Shown here: positions 20,986 to 33,000 of the stretch, in pieces
How positions within the stretch are numbered: position 1 is the first letter of the stretch
How the letters are laid out: each line of letters starts with the position of its first letter
Assembly (NCBI GenBank): GCA_030374765.1
Contig: JARGXX010000099.1
Coordinates: 1,116,001-1,180,000, forward strand
Reading direction: 5' to 3'
DNA from: Agarophyton chilense
Lineage: Eukaryota; Rhodophyta; Florideophyceae; Gracilariales; Gracilariaceae
DNA: 64,000 bases
Made by a program: the position numbers and the translations under genes
Notes under the pieces: generated by a model
The model's input: the letters and a program-made list of their open reading frames with translations, nothing else
Told to the model about the DNA's origin: nothing
Databases searched by the model: none

Positions 20986-23900
20986 ATGGAAACCGTCGGA
21001 GATGAACGCATTCGAGCGACCAAGAGCCTCAAGCAAATCGAAGAAGCTGCATTGATGCTCGAGAACCTCTCGAAGTCGGGTGAAAAAAAGTCATTGTCCT
21101 CAGGATTACCAAATCGTTTGTCCAGCATACTCAACTCGATCAATTCCATTTCATCTCGTGATGATGCTGAGCGACTACTTGCGGCTGGTACGTAATCACA
21201 AACAAGAACTAGAAGATTTCATCCTTAAAGCTTGGTCTGACCTTCCCTCCATGTACTTATATGAAATCGCAAATTGATCTCACAGGTGTATCAATCTGGA
21301 ATTCCATTATCTCAGTTGAAGCTCAGTCGATCGAGAAGGAAACAAAAGTGGTTTTGGTTCGGGTGCGGCACATAGCGGTTGACTGCATGTACATGTCAAC
21401 TACTGCCCTAGACGGTATCAGCGCTCGTTACAATATTGACAGTCTTAGTTTGCTCAAATTCTATACTGCGTGTGGGCAGAAGTATGTTGCGGAAATTAAT
21501 GACACGGATAGTGCAGTAGTGTGTTACTCAAAGGCAAATGAGTTCGCATCGGTAGTTCTAAAAGAGCCAGTCACCACAATTGCAGATCAAACTGTGTTAT
21601 CTCGAGTAATGTTCGATCTATTAATTGGACGAGCGGAATGTTCGTGGGAAAGGGAAGAATTTCGTAAGGCTGAAGATTATGTTCAACAGGCTCGTAAATA
21701 TCTCAAAGATCTCCCGGGAGAGTTTGAATTCCTTGCAACCGTTGAGTACAACTTTGGTTTGTTCACCTATCAGGAAAAAGATACTATTGGAGCCTTAAGG
21801 TGGCTGCAGAGGTCAATTCAAACTAGAGGAGATCCTGCAAATAAGTCCATGAATGAACAGAAACAGGCCAAGACATTTCGCCTTGCCGGGGTTTGTCTTC
21901 TTGCTCTCCAGCGTTATGATGGATCATGGGACATGATGAAAAAGGCTGAAGAGACAAGTCACGACCCAATTGGGTCGTACCTACTGCTCAAGTTGAGCGT
22001 TATTACGAGGAAGGACGATGCTGCTGATCAGATGATGCGCGTCATTGAAGACCCTAATTCTAATATAGACGTTTGTATAGCCGCTGTTTCGCTCTTTGGC
22101 GATGCTCAAAGAGTTTCTGAAGCTGTCCTAGGATATGAAGAACTTTTCAAGAGGTTTGAGGGGGACCCAGGTACACAAGCATGCACAATAGGTCCAAGGT
22201 ACTTTGAGGCTTTGTGTGCGATCGGGCACACTCAGAAAGCGCTCGTTATCTTGAAAAGGTGTTCTGGATTCATGGCCCGTCTCAGTGATTTTACTATGAC
22301 TGATCAAGATGGGAACCAGATTGCCGAAGACATTGACAAGGATTCCGGGGGGGGCAAGATGTCTCAGTTCCTTCGCTGGTCTGCCCTTCTGCTTTCTATC
22401 GGCTCCTCTCAGGCAGATCGAAGGGACTTTAAATCTTCTGTGCTCCTCCTGACTAGAGCCCTAGATCTTGCTCGCGCTGCCAAGGACATCTCAGCCCGGC
22501 AAGCGTCTTCATCCACAGAACCACACAAAGTTTTGAAGAACATTGTCCTGGACAACGAGGCCAGAGTCTGTAGACTTGCTTCTTCATGTGCACTGTGCAG
22601 CATAACCGATGTGAAGCAGAAGATTGATATGTCTGTGAACGATGGGTGTTTGAACCAAAGTGCAGAGGAGGCCATCAATGAAGAGCGCAATTTGATGCTA
22701 AATCTTTCCCTCCAACATGCAAACCGTGCGAAGGAAATTGAGCCAGATGACTATTCTCCTCGTTTGCTTTTGTTCAGAACCCACCTAATGTCAGGAAACC
22801 ATTTGAAGGCTGCTTCAGAACTCGAATCATCTTGCACAGAAATTCGTTCTTTTGATCCCGGGGCTTTGGCTGAGGCTGCTTGTGCTGCCAGAGACGTTGG
22901 TTCAACTGCATCTGTGGTAGCTGTTCTGAGATGCATTTTAGCTCTAGACAGTGATGTTTTGATGAAATGGCATGATTCCACAGCGGCATCCCCTCCGAAC
23001 GGGTTTTATGGAACAGTTCTACTCGCTTGCATAAAGCTGCAGCAGAGAAATACGGGGGTTTCTGGCCCAGAAGGATCCGAAAAACCTAGCAGCGAAACAT
23101 CTGAAGGAAGAATAAACGCTCCTGAAGAACTACTCAACACTCTGACTCTGGGGCTGAATGGAGTCATGAAGCTTGGGCTTGATGTTGCTTTCGAGAAATC
23201 AGAGGATTTTGAGGACAAAATTTCGTATCTGGTAAACATTTGTTGGAATGCTGGGATAGAAGCTGGAACGAATATGCAGTACGATTTGTGGGAGTCATTC
23301 TTTTCGATATGCTACGAATTCTGTATGTTTCAGGCAGATAGCGAGGAGGTTCTGCAAACAAGGAGAATGTCCAGAGTGATGAGTGCTTGCGCCAATATTG
23401 AAAATCCGGAAGCGAAGCGAGAACATTTTACACGGGCAAGAACTCAGATACATGAATCTCGCAAGGTTTCTCGTAGCTTGAAGGTTCTAAGCGAATTGGA
23501 AGGGGAAGATCCAATTGAAGGGGTGCTGTTATTGCTCGAAGCTCGATGTTGCATTGGAAGTCAAGACCTTGAAGGCTTGAATCAAATAGTACAGATGGCT
23601 TTGGACCTAGACACTACTGCTGGGGTACTAGAACAACTCGCCGCAGTGTGCTTCAACTTCAAGAATCCACGAGACGGAAACAGTACTGTATCAGCAAAAT
23701 GTATAGATTTAACAACAGCGCTATTGGCAAAAGCAGGGGATCGCCGCCTATGTGACGATAAGAAAGATCTTGATGCACTATCACTTACCTTGCGTGAACA
23801 TCTTGGGGTAGAACTGTCTCGGGGCTGCGACCGAGCTCGCTCTTACCAGGTATATCGGAAGATTACCGGAGTCATTCTGGAATACGGTGAAAAGTATCCC

Positions 23901-24080
23901 ATTAACGAGCGACGATGGCTTGTGGCCACAGGTTGGGATCGGGCTCAAATGTACAAACAACTTGGACAAAACGCCGAGTCCAAGAGGTGGTGTGAACTAG
24001 TGCTGACGATAATCAAAGATTGTATACCCTTATCGACGTATCGCCCAAGACTTGACGCTTTTCTAAAGTCCATCTGTTGA
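20986..24080 (+). CDS. SPO22/ZIP4-like meiotic TPR protein
   Basis: Two exons, 20986-21187 and 21286-24080, with a 98-nt intron (donor GTACGT, acceptor CTCACAG). The phase is kept at LLAAG|VSIWNSIISV, giving 998 aa. The protein is an all-helical TPR-type solenoid. It has the SPO22 opening (small helix with LNSINS, then the xAxxxWN motif VSIWNS). Repeated TPR-like pairs follow, such as VEYNFGLFTYQEKDTIGALR and FRLAGVCLLALQRYDGSW. The C-terminus, YQVYRKITGVILEYGEKYPI with RWLVATGWDRAQMYKQLGQ, is typical of the ZIP4/SPO22/TEX11 family (WLxxxAWNxGxxxxxxG). ZIP4 is a ZMM protein that scaffolds crossover formation and synapsis at meiosis. Its presence implies a meiotic programme in this organism. 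Confidence 0.85.
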
Positions 24081-24742
24081 ATAAGACGCGGTTTGGGATA
24101 TTCAATCAGATACTAATCGCACTGAAGATATTGCAAAATGCCGCATGCACCCATCTGTGTGTGGATGTGGTATAAACACATATGTAGTGTACCCTACTGT
24201 ACAAAAAGCATTTGCAAGTGCATTATCTTCAGCTTTTGTGAACATCAGTTCTCTGGCCAAAACCAAAGTGAAATTGAAAGTACATGCGTGGTATATTACA
24301 ACTATTTCGCAAGAAGGCTGGCCCACTCTAGAGATTATCCGTGTCGACTTGTGTACATAAGCGGCACATGATATCATTGCTGTCGCGCTTGCTTGGAGAG
24401 AGAACGCAACTCGCTTCCACGAGAGCTCTACGAACGTAGTTCGAGGTGGTAAGGGTTACCTTCGTAGTACACACTCAGAGACTTCGAGGTGATACTCAAG
24501 AGGTGGACACGTACACTGCATCCAGAGTTGCTCATGGCTAATCGTCGCGTCGCCGCGCCGCGCCGCCACTAGTTATATCATTGCGTCGTCATTGTACTGC
24601 AAAGAAACGATTTCGCCGGCATCATACCCTGGGACGCGATCTATCAAAGCCACTGCCACAAAGCTTCACAGCCACTGGTCTCCATTGTAGTTGCCATCCC
24701 CGTCGCGATTGCCGCCCAGCTCCCAAACGTGCGTCCTTCGCG
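24081..24742. other. Intergenic, GC shift
   Basis: About 660 bp. Base composition changes near 24530 from AT-balanced to strongly GC-rich (GTCGCGTCGCCGCGCCGCGC), continuing into the next gene. No gene is seen, and short frames near 24138-24377 lack motifs. Confidence 0.45.
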
Positions 24743-25585
24743 ATGACGAGGCCGGAAGCGCCCCCAGTGGCGCGAGCCCGGCTGCATCTGGCGCTTCGCT
24801 TGACCCGTCACTTTGCGAGTATCTTCTACGCGCTGCTCGCGCTGCTGCTCGCGCTACTCTCTGTCGTTCCACCACTTCTTGCTCTCCATCTCTCACACAC
24901 TACGGAGCTCCAGGTACTGTTCGTCACCCCGCTGATCGCGCTCCCGCTGCTCGCCGCGACAATATGGCGCAGGCGTGCGGTGATACGGCGATTGTCAGCC
25001 GTCATAATTGCTTTGGATGATGGCGGACTGCTAGAGCGCCCGGAGGAGGGATTGACGCGGCTGGCTGCGCTCGAAAATGATTCCGCGCCTGCGTCGCTGC
25101 CACAGCTCTCTGATCGTCTCAAGTCGCTGTCGGACTCTGTCGCCACACCGCCATCCGCCGTAACGCCTTTGTTGTCTGTCGTCCGTGCACCGCTACAAGC
25201 CGCTTTCTCATCGCTGGCCAATCACCCAGTTGTGCAGCTACACGGGCTGTTATCGCGACTGTTCCAAACGCTGGGCATCATTTCCGTTCTGCACCCGCTG
25301 CTCACCACGGTGATGGGTGGTGTGGCGTGGTTGTTGTCAAAGCCCAAGGAGAGCGTGGCGATCAATGTGCTGGGCGCCGTGTCCGGTGCGGGCTCGCAGA
25401 TTGGGACATGGGCGGTGAGAAAGCGAGTATTACGATTGGTGTCTGACGCCGTGGAACAACTGGTTGACGAGGAGGTGGAGCGACTGGTTGGCGAAGGGGT
25501 GGGCGACGGCTTGATGGATGGCATCTCGAAAATCGGCGGTGATTCTGTGGATATGGCGCAGTTCAATTTGTTGCCCAGACCTTAA
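24743..25585 (+). CDS. Unrecognised GC-rich membrane protein
   Basis: 280 aa from the first in-frame ATG at 24743; the frame is open upstream without ATG. Residues about 25-75 form two strong hydrophobic segments (FYALLALLLALLSVVPPLLA and VLFVTPLIALPLLAATIW), followed by a basic RRRAVIRR. A helical, Ser/Leu-rich middle follows. A Gly/Ala region lies near 210-235 (INVLGAVSGAGSQIGTWAVR), and an acidic helix repeats VEQLVDEEVERLVGEGVG. The C-terminus has no retrieval signal. Codons end in G or C far more often than in nearby genes. No family is recognised; it may sit in an organelle or endomembrane. Confidence 0.6.
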   Translation: MTRPEAPPVARARLHLALRLTRHFASIFYALLALLLALLSVVPPLLALHLSHTTELQVLFVTPLIALPLLAATIWRRRAVIRRLSAVIIALDDGGLLERPEEGLTRLAALENDSAPASLPQLSDRLKSLSDSVATPPSAVTPLLSVVRAPLQAAFSSLANHPVVQLHGLLSRLFQTLGIISVLHPLLTTVMGGVAWLLSKPKESVAINVLGAVSGAGSQIGTWAVRKRVLRLVSDAVEQLVDEEVERLVGEGVGDGLMDGISKIGGDSVDMAQFNLLPRP

Positions 25586-27047
25586 GGGACCTGCTTGCTT
25601 GTCGGTTCTGTCGGCGCGACCTCAATACCTGTTTCCAGAACTGTCGTGAGACGCAGCTCGGTGATTTCATACCCTCTTTGAGCGCATCGCTACTGTATCA
25701 ATAACTCTTCCCCAGTGCTCTGATCGGTATGGCGTTCGTACCGAGTCGAAACTGACATAGCAGACGTAAGGAAAGAACCAAAGGTTATCTTAGCATCATT
25801 CTCAGCGCAAGAATACCAGACGATTATGATCATACGTCCGGATCTCCAACTTTTTGAAACGCATAAAATGAGTGGTGCGACAATATCTGCCGTCGCCAAG
25901 TACTGCATATTCTGTCACTTATGCCGCGTCCATCGAATTCTCCGTCTCTGATCAGCCCTTTCACGGTCAGATTGATATAGGTGCGCGGATGGACTTCCAA
26001 CGGAGACGAGGTTTGAAGGCATATCATGTCAGCAGTTCTTATTTTGTTATATGGCCGCTGCCTCGTATTTGGACGTCAACTCAGACCATCTACAAAGTGA
26101 AGAAGAAAGACCGGAATTTTTGATTGACACATCTCAATCTGTTCCAGCGTGCTTTTTTTTGCTTCTCTCTTTCGTGGCAAGCCTTGCTGGAGAACTACGA
26201 CGAGCGCCGTGAAGTTGGCAAGTATGTAACCGGAGATATTCATTTGTCAACAGAAGTCAAAACAAAAAGCAGTCCTAATCATGAAATTTGCCCTTTATCT
26301 GAATTCGTTCTTTCATTCTAGCGAGCTAGGCTGGCCTAAGAACTTCCATCGAAGAGTCTCTCGAGCAACAATCACTACTAATGTCATGTTCAATTAATCG
26401 TTTGAAGTTGGTTTCAGATGTTGCATGCTCCGCAGATCAGAGCCCCGAATCATCAAAGTTCAGCGAAAAGAGGAGTTATGAATGATGCTGAAATCTCTTT
26501 AGTTGATTGAGAGGGAAGGGAAGGGAAGGTTTGACAGAAACTATCGATTGACGAGCGTCGGTCTTGGGAGGGACCCTTAATCCTCAGGGATAAATAATCG
26601 TTAGGGATCAAAAAAGAATAATTTTCGTTTAAAAAAACAACCGACGGAATCGATTGGTTGCGTCGCCGACAAAACAAAGCGAGATGGAACGGGCTCTCTC
26701 TCTCTAGCTAGTAACTCTTTGCTTTTGTAGATGGTGGTTCATTCACGCAGTAATCTACCGAATCAATCTGTTCAACGAAATCCCTTTTGCACTCCTTTTC
26801 TTGTCTTGTTGTGTCAGAGCCCGAGCCACAAGCTAAAGGAGGGCCATCGCCGACCCTTACTAGATCTTTTCGCTCTCTTTGCCCAATTAGTTGCGTCCGC
26901 TGTGAATTTGGGAATTCAGCTTCCAATAGGTGTGCAAACTTTTGCATGCTGAAAGGAGGGGCATTGTTACTGTCTGACGAACCATAAGTGTCCCAAACGC
27001 CAAGGGTCTCTCAAAGTAGTTCCGCAAACCTTTTCCTAACAATCGTC
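25586..27047. other. Long intergenic region, no gene seen
   Basis: About 1.46 kb upstream of RPF2. Frames up to 83 codons exist on both strands but overlap and show no motif. A short CT microsatellite lies at about 26695-26704, and runs of A or T are common. The right end holds the RPF2 promoter. Confidence 0.45.
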
Positions 27048-28088
27048 ATGGGTATCAAATATGACCATAGTCATGTGGTATCGCAGGCCAAGACCGGATT
27101 TGGGAGGCGAGCAATCGAAGCCCGAATGCCTAAAGTTATTGAAAAACCGAAAACGCTGTTGGCGATGAAAGGTCATGCAACGTCTGCTCTTGGTATTGCC
27201 CTCTTGAATGATCTTTGTTTGTTGAAGAAACCACTCTGTAAGAAACTGCAGCGAAAGAATGACTTGCTTCCTTTTGAGGCCGGTGGGGAAGCTCATCTAG
27301 AAAATTTAGCTCGACTCAACGATTGCTCGCTTTTCGCTGTCGTCAATCACAACAAAAAACGTCCCCACAACATTGTTTTTGGCCGTACTTTTGGGTACCG
27401 CATACTAGATATGCTTGAGTTTGGCATCTCCAATTATACCGCTCTTGCAAAATTCCGAGCCCTGAAAAGCGCCCCTGGTTCAAAGCCAATGCTTTTGTTT
27501 AATGGCGATGACTTTGGCGCAACTGAAACTACCCAGACCATCCGTTCCCTTCTTCTGGATATATTTCGTGGTAATGATGATATACGTGGATTGAATCTGG
27601 AAGGGGTAGATCGGGTTATCATATTCACTTTGCGGGGGGTAAAAAAATTGTTATTTCGACAATATGCTGTCGAACTGAGAAAGCAAAAGGACTCAAGACT
27701 TCCTCGGGTTGTTCTCAAAGAAGCAGGACCACGTTTTGATTTGGAGCTCAGGCGCTCAAGAATCGCTTCGGAGGCATTAATGCATAGCGCTATGAAACGA
27801 CCTCGAGACCCAGCATTTGTGCGTAAGGTGAAAAACGTTTCTCACGACAATATGGGGGATAAAAAGGGTCGCATTCATCTTGGCAGACAAGACCTTAGCA
27901 AGCTTGCGCTTGCTCGCATGAAAGGCTTAGGCAAGCAGCGGCAAAAGGTTGTGGCTGTTGTTGACGGTACCGATGACGCCAATACCGAAGAAGTTGAAGG
28001 GAATTTGAAGCAGGCAGAAATCAAATTAGGTGACATTGAAGACATTGAGCCGGCAAGCAAACGTCGGAAAGCCGAACCCCAATTTTAA
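27048..28088 (+). CDS. RPF2: Ribosome production factor 2 (RPF2), Brix domain
   Basis: Single exon, 346 aa from ATG 27048. The Brix-family domain spans roughly residues 15-245. It opens with KTGFGRRAIEARMPKVIEKP KT, matching RPF2 (RxRRxLExREPKxxENxK), and contains LLKKPLCKKLQRKNDLLPFE, NHNKKRPHNIVFGRTFGYRI, and a C-terminal strand VDRVIIFTLRG. RPF2 binds RRS1 and recruits 5S rRNA, RPL5 and RPL11 to the pre-60S particle in the nucleolus. The C-terminal tail is Lys-rich and ends with a KRRK nuclear signal. The gene is convergent with SBDS, 25 bp away, another 60S maturation factor. Confidence 0.95.
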   Translation: MGIKYDHSHVVSQAKTGFGRRAIEARMPKVIEKPKTLLAMKGHATSALGIALLNDLCLLKKPLCKKLQRKNDLLPFEAGGEAHLENLARLNDCSLFAVVNHNKKRPHNIVFGRTFGYRILDMLEFGISNYTALAKFRALKSAPGSKPMLLFNGDDFGATETTQTIRSLLLDIFRGNDDIRGLNLEGVDRVIIFTLRGVKKLLFRQYAVELRKQKDSRLPRVVLKEAGPRFDLELRRSRIASEALMHSAMKRPRDPAFVRKVKNVSHDNMGDKKGRIHLGRQDLSKLALARMKGLGKQRQKVVAVVDGTDDANTEEVEGNLKQAEIKLGDIEDIEPASKRRKAEPQF

Positions 28089-28113
28089 TTTACAAAAAGA
28101 CAATCATCAATTC

Positions 28114-28957
28114 TCATGTGAGTTGCTCATCGTTATCTTCGACGACAGCCATACTGAGAACATCAAAAGTTCCCTGTCCCTTTGTTTCTTCTCGGAGCAC
28201 TTCATCAATGACGCGGAAACTCCCAGGGTCAATAAGAATGATGCCATTATAATCTGCCTCCCAGTCTTCTTGCTCCCATGTCTTTACATGGGGCTTCAGT
28301 TTTTCTTTGACAGCTTTTGCTCGTGATAAAGGTACGCTTAACTCCAATCGCATCTGAGCACGGCTTATCGGCATGTGATTCTGAAGTTCTTTTATAACAG
28401 TCTGTGCTTGTACCTGCAATGAAGGAAAAACATTAGAGTTCGATTAGGTTATGTTTCTCATCTAGTTTCGACGCATGCAAGAGATCTTCGGAGTTGCTTA
28501 CTTTCGCGGCCTTGTTGGGAAGAACAGCATAATGCAATGTGTCCTTCATAGCTCGCTCGATGATTCCTACACTAAAAGGACGGTTTGTATCGGGATCAAC
28601 GCATTTCTCTGAGACAATAACAGCGATCTCATTGAATAGATTGTCCGTCTGATACTGCCTCTCCCTTTCGGAAACCTGTAGCTCTCCTTTTCGGAGAATC
28701 TCGAGCACGATTTCCTGAGTGTCTTCGGTCTTAAAAGCGTCTTTCAGGTCCTTGTTTTTGGCCAGAATTCCCTTCGACACATTGCTAAAAATGCTGGTAG
28801 TTTGCAAGACATCGTCTAAGTCCTCTTCATTTCCTTGGCGCCATGAAACTACTTTGTTCTTGTAGCAGGCTAACTCAAAGCGTTTTCCTTTTCGCTTCAG
28901 CCGCACTACTGCGATATTTGTGAGTCGCACCTGCGTCACCGGTTGCTTTAGACTCAT
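28114..28957 (-). CDS. SBDS: Ribosome maturation protein SBDS (Sdo1)
   Basis: Two exons, 28502-28957 and 28114-28413. The 88-nt intron has donor GTAAGC and acceptor TTCATTGCAG, in phase at NKAAK|VQAQT. The product is 251 aa, against 250 in human. The three domains are visible. The N-terminal FYSH fold reads [20 protein letters not shown] through [20 protein letters not shown]. The central helical domain has [20 protein letters not shown], matching the PYTVxLIExAMKDxHY motif. The C-terminal ferredoxin-like domain begins [24 protein letters not shown] works with the GTPase EFL1 to release eIF6/TIF6 from late pre-60S subunits in the cytoplasm. No key domain is missing. Confidence 0.96.
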
Positions 28958-30019
28958 TTGAATTTTTCTGAAGCTGTGCCCACAAAAGTAACTTCGGTTT
29001 CACTCGTACCCTTCCTGAAACTTATGGCGCAGCCAAAATTATCAAACCACCGTCTCGTCCGCCGCAACGAAGATGGCACCCTGATCCGCATGCAAGTGTT
29101 ATGGGGTCAATCTTTTGTTTTCATGACGCACCAAATGGCGCCAGCAGGGAACGGCCAAAAAATTTCTGGACCTTCTTGGGTCCTTTGGGTCTGGATCAAC
29201 GTTTTTTGGCGTTGCAGTAAATCATTCCTCACGACATTTTTACTATTGGATGCCCCTCTCCCATAAAAAGTTTTCTTTTTCCTTTGCAGAGCGTCGGCAC
29301 TGTTTCATGGGTGTGCCTTCGTACTGTAGATGGCAGAGAGCGCAGCTGGACAAAAATTCTTTACGTTTGGATCAGAGGTCGGGGAATTGCCGTCGGATTG
29401 CGTTCGTGTCGAGGAATTAAAGCTGGAACTGCTGACGGCAAAAAACCAACAACGTCATCACATCTCTAACAGATGGGACGCATACTTGCCTTCGTGGTGT
29501 ACTGCTTTGACATGTGGTAGGATGGTCTTGAGATATAGATATCAGAACTGCGATAGTTTATGTATTTTTCTGTACCATCCCTCGCTATTTACAATCACAA
29601 AGATACGGTGAGGGATTCTTAAGCACGGATAAAATGAAAAATACATGGCAATACGTCGCGGACCACATGCGTCTTTCACCAGTGTTCAACCTCTTTCATG
29701 CTATCACATTTGTTTGTTTTACCTTCCTATTTGCCTGAAGCAAAAAGACCTGTGATGCATATATTCACGGTTTATTTTCCATATCAACGTCATATGGCGC
29801 AAACTTGACAAATGATGTCCGGGGTACTATTATGAAACTCAGCTTTTGTCACAGCTAACCGCTCCAAACAAATGCTATAAGGCTAAAGCTCTTTGTTTAC
29901 GACACCATTCAGAAGATACCCAACCCTTCAATAAAAAATGTGTACAAGATGAGGATTGCAAGTTGACACGTGAGGCCAAGCTTCCGCTCTGTATGGGTTT
30001 CTTGTTCTTTCGAACCTGG
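28958..30019. other. Region with unresolved small plus-strand gene
   Basis: An ATG at 29022 opens MAQPKLSNHRLVRRNEDGTL, which looks coding, 62 bp from the SBDS start on the other strand. The frame continues to 29266 but its later part is Trp-rich and unconvincing. A second protein-like stretch begins at ATG 29330 (GELPSDCVRVEELKLELLTA). It is preceded by acceptor-like TTTGCAG (about 29284-29290) and CTGTAG (29324-29329). A gene with introns is likely but I could not join the exons. The last 400 bp before the antiporter stop show nothing. Confidence 0.35.
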
Positions 30020-33000
30020 TCACTCAACTTTAGTGTCCAGAAGGACTGCAGGATCCACATGGCAATGGATCCCAAAACGTCCGTTCATGTCAAGGACTAC
30101 ATCCGACGATGTCCATCTTCTGAGGCGTCGCAAGGCAATATGATCTGGTTGTCGCAATGGCTCAATGAGAACGTGAGCAATTATTTGTCTTCCCTCATCA
30201 GGCTCCGTTGAACTTGTTGCAGTAGTTCTCGACCAATCACCATTTTGCGAACCACTTTCACCATCGGATGAGCTTTGCTTTCGCGAGACAAGGTCATTCT
30301 TCGATGGTACTTCATGTAGAATAAGGCCACTGGATGGAAGTAATGCGGGGCCCGTTAGTTCTTTGTGGAGTAGGTTCACAGAGCCACTCGATCCGTCAGC
30401 ATCAGTGACCGAAACCTGAACCATACCATTAAGAAGCACACCTGGTCCCTGCAAATAAAGCGATGAACCTTCTCCAGCACGAATAGTCACAACTTCCATA
30501 TAAGGAAGTCTTTCAAGAATTTGATAAGCCCTTCCGACCACCGTGGTATTGTCCATAGGTGCGGGTTGAAAGAAATTAGTTAGGACATACGAGCTTTGGT
30601 CCACAATGGAATTCAAGACTATCTCTCTTGCCAAGGACCGGGTGATTTCCAAGCGGAATTCTTCGCTAGCACATGCCAGTACTCTGACATGCTTAGTGGG
30701 AAGGGTAAACACTATTGTTGAATCAGCCTGTTCACAGCTTCTAAATCGTGTTTGCAGAATACGACGTTGGTCAATAGGAAAGATAACGTTCGACATGTTG
30801 TAAGAGTTAAGCGTGACCAAGTGACCACAAAACCCATTAAATGATGAAAAGCACCAATGCATCGCAGACCTGGACTCACAACCAGACTCGATAACATCGA
30901 TATCATCAATCTGTGGTTTCTCGGGGGCATTTCCACTCGACCCCTGCATTTGCAAAGACACTCCGGGTCGTTTGGGACTTCGCGTCTCTAAGGGACTATC
31001 CGCTTCCAACCTTGAAGAACCTGTAAGAACCGAATGCTTTCGATCGTCTGAATGACTCAGACTGTTGGTTTCTTCCACAGGACGAATTGCCCCCTGTAAC
31101 ACGAGCACAAGAGACCCTTTCTCAACCTTCAGCTCCTCGCCCCCCTGGAGATGAACAAAGTCACCTTGGTGATCAACAACACTTGAAAGTGCTTTCGCCT
31201 CCAAGCCTGCAAACAAGGGATGTTCGCGCAACAGAGAACTAGGTTTCGAATCTGCTGACATAGGTGATCGCAAAGGTAAAGGAAGCCGGAAGGCTAGATG
31301 TTTCCGCCGAATCTTAACCAACTCCGCGTGAATCACATTGAACTCATGTTCGTCGATTACTCCGCTCGCCATAAGATCGGACAAAACTGAGTCTTGAGAG
31401 CGTTCCGTTAAGTGAATAGCAAATTGCGACGATACCCATCCGAGCACGTATGGATTCAATGCTTCTATGCGATTGAGAAGAGTGGCTGCTGCTTCGTAAA
31501 GCTGTTCCGCCTGTTTTCGTACCCTAGGCGAATCGAGTAGCATTTCGCCTTTGAGTATTGAAGCAAGGATGCCCATGACTACTACAGTGTTCGTAATGAG
31601 CGACTCCCCTCGGCGCTTTTTTCTCTCGACTATGTTCAGATATCCCCGGTGCCATATAGTTGCAGTGCGATTATTTACCGAATTCAAGAACGAGAACAAC
31701 TCATATTCCCTGTCTTCCGCGTTTGCATCAAGAGCATACTGTATGTCTTCCTCAAGGTGAACAATGACGCTTAAGTCCAACAGACTTGCATTTGTAATAG
31801 CACGAACGTGAGATAGCATGGAAGATAGCATTCGGCGGCGGACTTCCCTGTCTCTTGACGTCCCTTCGGGATGACCTTCATCACAGTCCAACTTTCGATT
31901 GATTCCCTGCATACTTAAAGGAGTGGCCGAATGATGAATTTGCTCTTCTATCGAACCATTTGTAGCAGTATGCACAATTCCTCTAGTATCATCCGAGGTG
32001 GAATTAGAGCGCTGATTTTCTTCCTTGGTCCGATGAGTACTAGGAGTAATTGCAGAATTTTGATGAGATGGTGCAGCACTCATCGACTTGCGAATGCTAA
32101 GATGAAAGTCTTGTATGTCGGCAGAAAGCGTTGGTGAACGCTGAAAAGCAAGAAATGATGATAAATCATTCGGACCGAGATGATCGCCAAGTTTTTTGTC
32201 CTTGATCTTCCTTCTCTCTTCATTGCATATTCGTTCTAAGCAATCTTTGGTTGGTGCCGAAGCATTGCTTACAATCTGCCTAACCGCATCCTTGTAGTCA
32301 GACGCATGTTCCGCGTCATGAAGCCAGCTGCTCGGAAGAACATTTTGAATCACATAAGACCATCGCGCAGATTTGTACCCACATTCGACGCAGAGGTGAT
32401 CCAAAATCTGCAACGTACGCTGAACCATGACAGAGCGAGCACGAAGCGAAAATTCTGCCTTCTGTTTGTCTATTCGATCAAACTTGAACCCACGAATCAA
32501 TGGTTTTAGAAGAGAACCATTGATAAGCAGACATAGAGCAAGAATGCCCGTTGTCCACAGTACAACACGAGATTTCACTTCTTCGGGGAAAATACTTCCT
32601 ACTACCTCTAATGAAAGAATTAGAGATACTCCTCCTCGTAACCCACTACAACCTAGAAAAAAAGCTTCCTTCCACCCAAGCCATTTGTTGCGAATGGATA
32701 GAAGAGGACGGAAAAGAAGGAACAAACCAATGCGCATTACTTGCAGAAACAAGTACCATACTATGATGTAAACATAGTCTCGGGCTTGATGGGGCTCACC
32801 AGCACAAGACCAAGCAAAAACGGAAAGCAACATACCAGCATGAACAAAGATAATAGTGCTACCAATCCAACCAAGTAGATTCCAAAACTCTCCAAGCGGC
32901 TTGCGTACGGATGGTGTTATTAGATGTCGTCCATATGAAGATAACACCAGTCCGGACGCAATGTTTGCAGTCACTCCTGAAAGTTCAGTCAAGGCTTGTG

